From the NCBI GenBank assembly GCA_963681505.1, contig OY811989.1, positions 5,163,335-5,227,334 on the forward strand: a DNA stretch of 64,000 bases. Direction: 5' to 3'. Position numbers and translations under genes: made by a program. The DNA comes from Eunapius fragilis. Taxonomy: Eukaryota > Porifera > Demospongiae > Spongillida > Spongillidae. Below, piece by piece: positions 56,199 to 64,000 of this stretch (the first letter of the stretch is position 1; each line of letters opens with the position of its first letter). Under the pieces are notes generated by a model that saw only the letters and a list, made by a program, of their open reading frames with translations, made no database searches and was not told where the DNA came from.

Positions 56199-59100
56199 AG
56201 TGGTAGAGGGATTGGTAGTGGTAGTGGTAGTGGGATTGGTAGTGGGATTGGTAGTGGTAGTGGTAGTGGTAGTGGGATTGGTAGTGGGATTGGTAGTGGG
56301 ATGGTAGTGGTAGTGGGATTGGTAGTGGGATTGGTAGTGGGAATGGTAGTGGGATTGGTAGTGGTAGTGGTAGTGGTAGTGGGATTGGTAGTGGGATTGG
56401 TAGTGGGATTGGTAGTGGGATTGGTAGTGGAAATAGAAGTGTTAGTGGGATTGGTAGGGGAATTGGTAGTGGTAGTGGTAGTGGGATTGGTAGTGGTAGT
56501 GGTAGTGGGATTGGTAGTGGGATTGGTAGTGGTAGTGGTAGTGGGATTGGTAGTGGGATTGGTTGTGGGATTGGTAGTGGTAGAGGGATTGGTAGTGGGA
56601 TTTGTAGTGGGATTGGTAGTGGTAGTGGGAGTGGGATTGGTAGTGGTAGTGGTAGTGGTAGTGGGATTGGTAGTGGGATTGGTAGTGGAAGTGGTAGTGG
56701 TAGTGGGATTGGTAGTGTGATTGGTAGTGGGATTGGTAGTGGGATTGGTAGTAGAAATTGTAGTGGTAGTGGGATCGGTAGTGGGATTTGTAGTGGTAGT
56801 GGTAGTGGGATTGGTAGTGGAAGTGGTAGTGGTAGTGGGATTGGTAGTGGGATTGGTAGTGGGATTGGTAGTGGGATTGGTAGTGGGATTGGTAGTGGGA
56901 TTGGTAGTGGGATTGGTACTGGGATTGGCAGTGGGACTGGAAGTCGGATTGGTAGTGGGATTGGTTGTGGTAGTGGGATTGGTAGTGGGATTGGTAGTGG
57001 GATTGGTAGTGGTACTGGTAGTGGGATTGGTAGTGGTAGTGGTAGTGGTAGTGGGATTGTAGTGGGATTGGTAGTGGGATTGGTAGTGGGATTGGTAGTG
57101 GTAGTGGTAGTGGGATTGGTAATGGTAGTGGTAGAGGTAGTGGGATTGGTAATGGGATAGGTAGTGGTAGTGGTAGTGGTAGTGGGATTGGTAGTGGGAT
57201 TGGTAGTGGGATTGGTAGTGGGATTGGTAGTGGTAATTGTAGTGGTAGTGGGATCGGTAGTGGGATTTGTAGTGGTAGTGGTAGTGGGATTGGTAGTGGT
57301 AGTGGTAGTGGTAGTGGGATTGGCAGTGGGATTGGTAGTGGGATTGGTAGTGGGATTGGTAGTGGGATTGGTAGTGGGATTGGTAGTGGTAGTGGTAGTG
57401 GGATTGGTAGTGGCAGTGGTAGAGGTAGTGGGATTGGTAGTGGGATCGGTAGTTGTAGTGGTAGTGGTAGTGGGATTGGTAGTGGGATTGGTAGTGGAAA
57501 TTGAAGTGTTAGTGGGATTGGTAGGGGAATTGGTAGTGGTAGTGGTAGTGGGATTGGTAGTGGTAGTTGTAGTGGGATTGGAAGTGGGATTGGTAGTGGT
57601 AGTGGTAGTGGGATCGGTAGTGGGATTGGTAGTGGGATTGGTAGTAGTAGTGGGATTGGTAGTGGGATTGATAGTGGGATTGGTAGTGGGATTGGTAGTG
57701 GTAGTGGTAGTGGGATTGGTAGTGGTAGTGGTAGAGGTAGTGGGATTGGTATTGAGATCGGTAGTGGTAGTGGTAGTGGTTGTGGGATTGGTAGTGGGAT
57801 TGGTAGAGGGATTGGTAGTGGGATTGGTAGTGGTAGTGGTAGAGGTAGTGGGATTGGTAGTGGGATTGGTAGTGTGATTGGTAGTGGGATTGGTAGTGGT
57901 AGTGGTAGTGGTAGTGGTAGAGGGATTGGTAGTGGAAATGGTAGTGGTTGTGGTAGTGGAAGTGGGATTGGTAGTTGGATTGGTAGTGGGATTGGTAGTG
58001 GTAGTGGGATTGGTAGTGGGATTGGTAGTGGGATTGGTAGTGGGATTGGTAGTGGTAGTGGTAGTGGTAGTGGGATTGGTATTGGGATTGGTAGTGGGAT
58101 TGGTAGTGGTATTGGTAGTGGAAATAGAAGTGTTAGTGGGATTGGTAGGGGAATTGGTAGTGGTAGTGGTAGTGGGATTGGTAGTGGTAGTGGTAGTGGG
58201 ATTGGTAGTGGGATTGGTAGTGGTAGTGGTAGTGGGATTCGTAGTGGAATTGGTAGTGGGATTGGTAGTGGTAGAGGGATTGGTAGTGGGATTGGTAGTG
58301 GGATTCGTAGTGGTAGTGGTAGTGGGATTGGTAGTGGTAGTGGTAGAGGTAGTGGGATTGGTAGTGGGATTGGTAGTGGAAGTGGTAGTGGTAGTGGGAA
58401 TGGTAGTGTGATTGGTAGTGGGATTGGTAGTGGGATTGGTAGTGGAAATTGATGTGTTAGTGGGATTGGTAGGGGAATTGGTAGTGGTAGTGGTAGTGGG
58501 ATTGGTAGTGGTAGTGGTAGTGGGATTGGTAGTGGGATTGGTACTGGGATTGGTAGTGGGATTCGTAGTGTGATTGGTAGTGGGATTGGTAGTGGTAGTG
58601 GGATTGGTAGTGGGATAGGTAGTGGGATTGGTAGTGGGATTGGTAGTGATACTGGTAGTGGGATTGGTAGTGGTAGTGGTAGAGGTAGTGGGATTGGTAG
58701 TGGGATTGGTAGTGGTAGTGGTAGTGGTAGTGGGATTGGTAGTGGGATTGGTAGTGGGATAGGTAGTGGTAGTTGTAGTGGGATTGGTAGTGGTAGTGGT
58801 AGAGGTAGTGGGATTGGTAGTGGGATAAGTAGTGGCAGTGGTAGTGGTAGTGGGATTGGTAGTGGGATTGGTAGTGGGATTGGTAGTGGGATTGGTAGTG
58901 GTAATTGTAGTGGTAGTGGGATCGGAATTGGGATTTGTAGTGGTAGTGGTAGTGGAATTAGTAGTGGTAGTGGTAGTGGTAGTGGGATTGGTAGTGGGAT
59001 TGGTAGTGGGATTGGTAGTGGGATTGGTAGTGGGATTGGGAGTGGGATTGGTAGTGGTAGTGGTAGTGGGATTGGTAGTGGTAGTGGTAGAGGTAGTGGG

Positions 59101-60560
59101 ATTGGTAGTGGGATCGGTAGTTGTAGTGGTAGTGGTAGTGGGATTGGTAGTGGGATTGGTAGTGGAAATTGAAGTGTTAGTGGGATTGGTAGGGGAATTG
59201 GTAGTGGTAGTGGTAGTGGGATTGGTAGTGGTAGTTGTAGTGGGATTGGAAGTGGGATTGGTAGTGGTAGTGGTAGTGGGATCGGCAGTGGGATTGGTAG
59301 TGGGATTGGTAGTGGTAGTGGGATTGGTAGTGGGATTGATAGTGGGATTTGTAGTGGGATTGGTAGTGGTAGTGGTGGTGGGATTGGTCGTGGTAGGGGT
59401 AGAGGTAGTGGGATTGGTATTGGGATCGGTAGTGGTAGTGGTAGTGGTTGTGGGATTGGTAGTGGGATTGGTAGAGGGATTGGTAGTGGGATTGGAAGTG
59501 GTAGTGGTAGTGGTAGTGGGATTGGTAGTGGGATTGGTAGTGGGATTGGTAGTGGTAGTGGGATTGGTAGTTAGATTGGTAGTGGGCTTGGTAGTGGGAT
59601 TGGCAGTGGTAGTGGGATTGGTAGTGGGATTGGTAGTGGGATTGGTAGTGGGATTGGTAGTGGTAGTGGTAGTGGTAGTGGTAGAGGGATTGGTAGTGGA
59701 ATTGGTAGTGGTAGTGGTAGTGGTAGTGGGATTGGTAGTGGGATTGGTAGTGGGATTGGTAGTGGTAGTGGGATTGGTAGTGGGATTGGTAGTGGGATTG
59801 GTAGTGGGATTGGTAGTGGTAGTCGTAGTGGTAGTGGGATTGGTAGTGGGATTGGTAGTGGGATTGGTAGTGGGATTGGTAGCGGAAATTGAAGTGTTAG
59901 TGGGATTGGGAGGGGAATTGGTAGTGGTAGTGGTAGTGGGATTGGTAGTGGTAGTGGTAGTGTGATTGGTAGTGGGAATGGTAGTGGTAGTGGTAGAGGT
60001 AGTGGGATTGGTAGTGGGATAGGTAGTGGTAGTGGTAGTGGTAGTGGGATTGGTAGTGGGATTGGTAGTGGGATTGGTAGTGGGATTGGTAGTGGTAATT
60101 GTAGTGGTAGTGGGATCGGTAGTGGGATTTGTAGTGGTAGTGGTAGTGGGATTGGTAGTGGTAGTGGTAGTGGGATTGGTAGTGGTAGTGGTAGTGGTAG
60201 TGGGATTGTTAGTGGGATTGGTAGTGGGATTGGTAGTGGGATTGGTAGTGGAAATTGTAGTGGTAGTGCGATTGGTAGGGGAATTGGTAATGGTAGTGGT
60301 AGTGGGATTGGTAGTGGTACTGGTAGTGGGATCGGTAGTGGGATTGGTAGTGGTAGTGGTAATGGGATTGGTAATGGGATTGGTAGTGGTAATTATAGTG
60401 GTAGTGGGATTAGTAGTGGGATTGGTAGTGGTAGTGGTAGTGGTATTGGAAGTGGTAGTGGTAGTGGAATTGGCCGCGGTATTGGTAGTGGGATTGGTAG
60501 TGGGATTGGTTGTGGTAGTGGTATTGGTAGTGGGATTGGTCGTGGTAATTGAAGTTGGAT
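56199..60560 (+). repeat. Family E hexamer array E13 (longest, 4362 bp)
   Basis: Contains the second copies of two duplications: about 54.48-55.1 kb at offset 2241 (left part) and about 50.4-52.9 kb at offsets 7388/7617 (middle and right). A 228-bp difference separates the last two offsets. Confidence 0.93.
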
Positions 60561-61043
60561 TGCGGGATCAATCTGTAACAATTCAGCGCAATTCGGCGCG
60601 CAGCGACGGATTGGTGCACATTTGCGGGATCAATCTGTAACAATTTGGCGCAATTCGGCGCGCTGCGACGGATTGCAGCACTTTCGCGGAACCAATCGGT
60701 AACAATTCGGCGAGCTACTACGGATTGCTGCACTATCGCCGGATCAATCTGCAACAATTCGCGGCAATTTGGCGCGCTGAGACAGATTGCTTCACTATGG
60801 CGGGATCAATCTGCAACAATTCGGCGCAATTCAGCGCGCTGAGACGGATTGCTGCACTTTCGCAGGATCAATCTGCAATATGTTATTCTGCACAATTCGG
60901 CGCGCTGCGACCGATTGCTGCACTTTCTTTGGTTCAATCTGCATAAATTCATCACAATTCGGCGCGCTGCGACGGATTCCTGCACTTTCGCAGGATCAAT
61001 CTGTAACAATTCGGGTAATTCGGCACGCCGAGACTGATTGCTT
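60561..61043 (+). repeat. Family A spacer 13 (full)
   Basis: All eight types. Its left part is the +7617 match of spacer 11, but it lacks the 6/7 deletion of that spacer. Type 8 has one G fewer (CGGGTAATTCGG), as in spacer 14. Confidence 0.87.
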
Positions 61044-62000
61044 AGTGGTAGTGGAATTGGTAGTGGTAGTGGTAGTGGGATTGGTAGTGGGATTTGTAGT
61101 GGTAGTGGTAGTGGTAGTGGGATTGGTAGTGGGATTGTTAGTGGGATTGGTAGTGGTAGTGGGATTGGTAGAGGGATTGGTAGTGGGATTGGTAGTGGGA
61201 TTGGTAGTGGTAGTGGTAGTGGTAGTGGGATTGGTAGTGGGATTGGTAGTGGGATTGGTAGTGGGATTGGTAGTGGGATTGGTAGTGGAAATAGAAGTGT
61301 TAGTGGGATTGGTAGGGGAATTGGTAGTGGTAGTGGTAGTGGGATTGGTAGTGGTAGTGGTAGTGGGATTGGTAGTTGGATTGGTAGTGGTAGTGGTAGT
61401 GGGATTGGTAGTGGGATTGGTAGTGGTAGTGGTAGTGGGATTGGTAGTGGTAGTGGTAGTGGCATTGGTAGTGGGATTGGTAGTGGTAGTGGTAGAGGTA
61501 GTGGGATTGGTAGTGGGATAGGTAATGGTAGTGGTAGTGGTAGTGGGATTGGTAGTGGGATTGGTAGTGGGATTGGTAGTGGGATTGGTAGTGGAAATTG
61601 TAGTGGTAGTGGGATCGGTAGTGGGATTTGTAGTGGTAGTGGTAGTGGGATTGGTAGTGGTAGTGGTAGTGGGATTGGTAGTGGTAGTGGTAGTGGTAGT
61701 GGGATTGTTAGTGGGATTGGTAGTGGGATTGGTAGTGGGATTGGTAGTGGAAATTGTAGTGGTAGTGCGATTGGTAGGGGAATTGGTAATGGTAGTGGTA
61801 GTGCGATTGGTAGTGGTACTGGTAGTGGGATCGGTAGTGGGATTGTTAGTGGTAGTGGTAATGGGATTGGTAGTGGTAATAATAGTGGTAGTGGAATTGG
61901 CCGCGGTATTGGTAGTGGGATTGGTAGTGGGATTGGTTGTGGTAGTGGTATTGGTAGTGGGATTGGTAGTGGGATTGGTCGTGGTAATTGAAGTTGGATT
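61044..62000 (+). repeat. Family E hexamer array E14
   Basis: 957 bp, with a normal start, a GGAAATAGAAGTGTTAGTGG interruption and the GGCCGC cassette at about 61900. Confidence 0.92.
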
Positions 62001-62482
62001 GCGGAATCAATCTGTAACAATTCAGCGCAATTCGGCGCGCAGCGACGGATTGGTGCACATTTGCGGGATCAATCTGTAACAATTTGGCGCAATTCGGCAC
62101 GCTGCGACGGATTGCAGCACTTTTGCGGAACCATTCGGTAACAATTTGGCGAGCTACTACGGATTGCTGCACTATCGCCGGATCAATCTGCAACAATTCG
62201 CGGCAATTTGGCGCGCTGAGACAGATTGCTTCACTATGGCGGGATCAATCTGCAACAATTCGGCGCAATTCGGCGCGCTGAGACGGATTGCTGCACTTTC
62301 GCAGGATCAATCTGAAATATGTTATTCTGCACAATTCGGCGCGCTGCGACCGATTGCTGCACTTTCTTTGGTTCAATCTGCATAAATTCATCACAATTCG
62401 GCGCGCTGCGACGGATTCCTGCACTTTCGCAGGATCAATCTGTAACAATTCGGGTAATTCGGCACGCCGAGACCGATTGCTT
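62001..62482 (+). repeat. Family A spacer 14 (full)
   Basis: All eight types. It shares GCATAAATTCATCAC (type 7) and the one-base-shorter type 8 with spacer 13, so the two are recent relatives. Confidence 0.87.
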
Positions 62483-64000
62483 AGTGGTAGTGGAATTGGT
62501 AGTGGTAGTGGTAGTGGGATTGGTAGTGGGATTGGTAGTGGTAGTGGTAGTGGTAGTGGGATTGGTAGTGGGACAGGTAGTGGGATTGGTAGTGGTAGTG
62601 GGATTGGTAGTGGGATTGGTAGTGGGATTGGTAGTGGGATTGGTAGTGGTAGTGGTAGTGGTTGTGGGTTTGGTAGTGGGATTGGTAGTGGGATTGGTAG
62701 TGGGATTGGTAGTGGAAATAGAAGTGTTAGTGGGATTGGTAGGGGAATTGGTAGTGGTAGTGGTAGTGGGATTGGTAGTGGTAGTGGTATTGGGATTGGT
62801 AGTTGGATTGGTAGTGGAAGTGGTAGTGGGATTGGTAGTGGGATTGGTAGTGGGATTGGAAGTGGTAGAGGGATTGGTAGTGGGATTGGTTGTGGGATTG
62901 GTAGTGGTAGTGGTAGTGGGAATAGTAGTGGTAGTGGTAGAGGTAGTGGGATTGGTAGTGGGATTGGTAGTGGAAGTGGTAGTGGTAGTGGGATTGGTAA
63001 TGGGATTGGTAGTTGGATTGGTAGTGGGATTGGTAGTGGAATTTGAAGTGTTAGTGGGATTGATAAGGGAATTGGTAGTGGTAGTGGTAGTGGGATTGGT
63101 AGAGGTAGTGGTAGTGGGATTGGCAGTGGGATTGGTAGTGGACGTGGTAGTGGTAGTGGGATTGGTAGTGGGATTGGTTGTGGGATTGGTAGTGGGATGG
63201 GTAGTGGAAATTGAAGTGTTAGTGGGATTGATAGGGGAATTGGTAGTGGTAGTGGTAGTGGGATTGGTAGTGGTAGTGGTAGTGGGATTGGAAGTGGGAT
63301 TGGTAGTGGTAGTGGTAGTGGGATCGGTAGTGGGATTGGTAGTGGGATTGGAAGTGGTAGTGGTATTGGTAATGGGATTGGTAGTGGGATTGGTAGAGGG
63401 ATTGGTAGTGGGATTGGTAGTGGTAGTGGTAGTGGTAGTGGGATTGGTAGTGGGATTGGTAGTGGGATTGGTACTGATAGTGGGATTGGTAGTGGGATTG
63501 GTAGTGCGATTGGTAGTGGGATTGGCAGTGGTAGTGGGATTGGTAGTGGGATTGGTAGTGGGATTGGTAGTTGTAATTGTAGTGGGATTGGTAGCGGAAA
63601 TTGAAGTGTTAGTGGTATTGGGAGGGGAATTGGTAGTGGTAGTGGTAGTGGGATTGGTAGTGGTAGTGGTAGTGGGATTGGTAGTGGGATTGGTAGTGGT
63701 AGTGGTAGAGGTAGTGGGATTGGTAGTGGGATAGGTAGTGGTAGTGGTAGTGGTAGTGGGATTGGTAGTGGGATTGGTTGTGGGATTGGTAGTGGGATTG
63801 GTAGTGGAAATTGTAGTGGTAGTGGGATTCGTAGTGGGATTTGTAGTGGTAGTGGGAGTGGGATTGGTAGTGGTAGTGGTAGTGGGATTGGTAGTGGTAG
63901 TGGTAGTGGTAGTGGGATTGTTAGTGGGATTGGTAGTGGGATTGGTAGTGGGAATGGTAGTGGAAATTGTAGTGGTAGTGCGATTGGTAGGGGAATTGGT
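62483..64000 (+). repeat. Family E hexamer array E15 (continues past the window)
   Basis: At least 1518 bp of hexamers running off the right edge, with interruptions of the GGAAATTGAAGTGTTAGTGG type at about 63.05, 63.2 and 63.6 kb. No further spacer is seen. Confidence 0.92.

Noticed and set aside
37484-64000. Glycine/serine-rich, valine/leucine-rich, Pro-Leu-Ile or Thr-Asn-Pro proteins of up to 713 residues
   Set aside because: A six-base repeat keeps several frames open on both strands; frames start and stop at arbitrary repeat variants, and there is no unique domain, promoter or splice structure.
37484-64000. Telomeric repeat
   Set aside because: The array is G-rich on one strand, but the hexamers are mixed GGTAGT/GGGATT, not a known telomere repeat, and they are interrupted by spacers.

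Overview
This window is eukaryotic repeat DNA, almost certainly animal. It holds no bacterial-type genes. It is built from five tandem-repeat families lying edge to edge, interrupted by a few mobile elements. The eukaryotic evidence is a Ty3/gypsy LTR retrotransposon with a CCHC nucleocapsid, an aspartic protease and a DD35E integrase; an exon-like segment with a splice acceptor, stop codon and AATAAA signal; and kilobase-scale satellite arrays with higher-order structure. The gypsy integrase is of the kind common in aquatic invertebrates and fish, but the sequence alone does not fix the taxon. The setting looks like heterochromatin (pericentromeric, subtelomeric or sex-chromosome type); that is inference.

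Layout. 1-449: a ~61-bp satellite (family A), inverted at about 205. 450-28370: family B, 32-34-bp monomers centred on the 18-bp palindrome TGACTCCTGCAGGAGTCA, organised into 1285-bp, 3276-bp and 3852-bp higher-order duplications. 28371-28803: family C, a ~53-bp satellite that also changes strand. 28804-37483: family D, about 47 copies of a 185-bp satellite whose monomers carry a small hairpin. 37484-64000: family E, a G/T-rich hexamer array (GGTAGT/GGGATT) with almost no C on the + strand. Family E is cut 14 times by family A spacers, most of which carry the same ordered set of eight A monomers. Nearly all long open frames in the window are these satellites read without stops, on both strands, and should not be annotated as genes.

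Family B carries three insertions. Two (3785-4637 on the - strand, 9227-11266 on the + strand) belong to one apparently undescribed non-autonomous family. Both sit at an A^T target with no resolvable target duplication. One end is TC followed at once by a 9-bp-stem hairpin whose stem differs between the copies by three compensated base pairs. The other end is a ~285-bp fold-back ending in CTTG. This resembles a Helitron-type element, although the usual CTRR 3' end is absent. The larger copy holds a terminal-exon-like segment (10658-10809) with a poly(A) signal, suggesting gene-fragment capture. The smaller copy hosts a 133-bp palindromic MITE with a 9-bp target duplication. The third insertion (12114-14860, - strand) is a damaged Ty3/gypsy element: one LTR, PPT, an uninterrupted protease-integrase frame from which RT and RNase H have been deleted in frame, and a gag split by a 206-bp fold-back element.

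The two larger insertions can be sized exactly because the satellite around them is the second copy of a 3276-bp tandem duplication (first copy about 4861-8136). The first copy preserves both empty sites. Offsets between matching positions step from 3276 to 5316 (+2040, the Helitron-like element) and then to 7788 (+2472, which is 2747 bp of gypsy sequence minus 275 bp of lost satellite).
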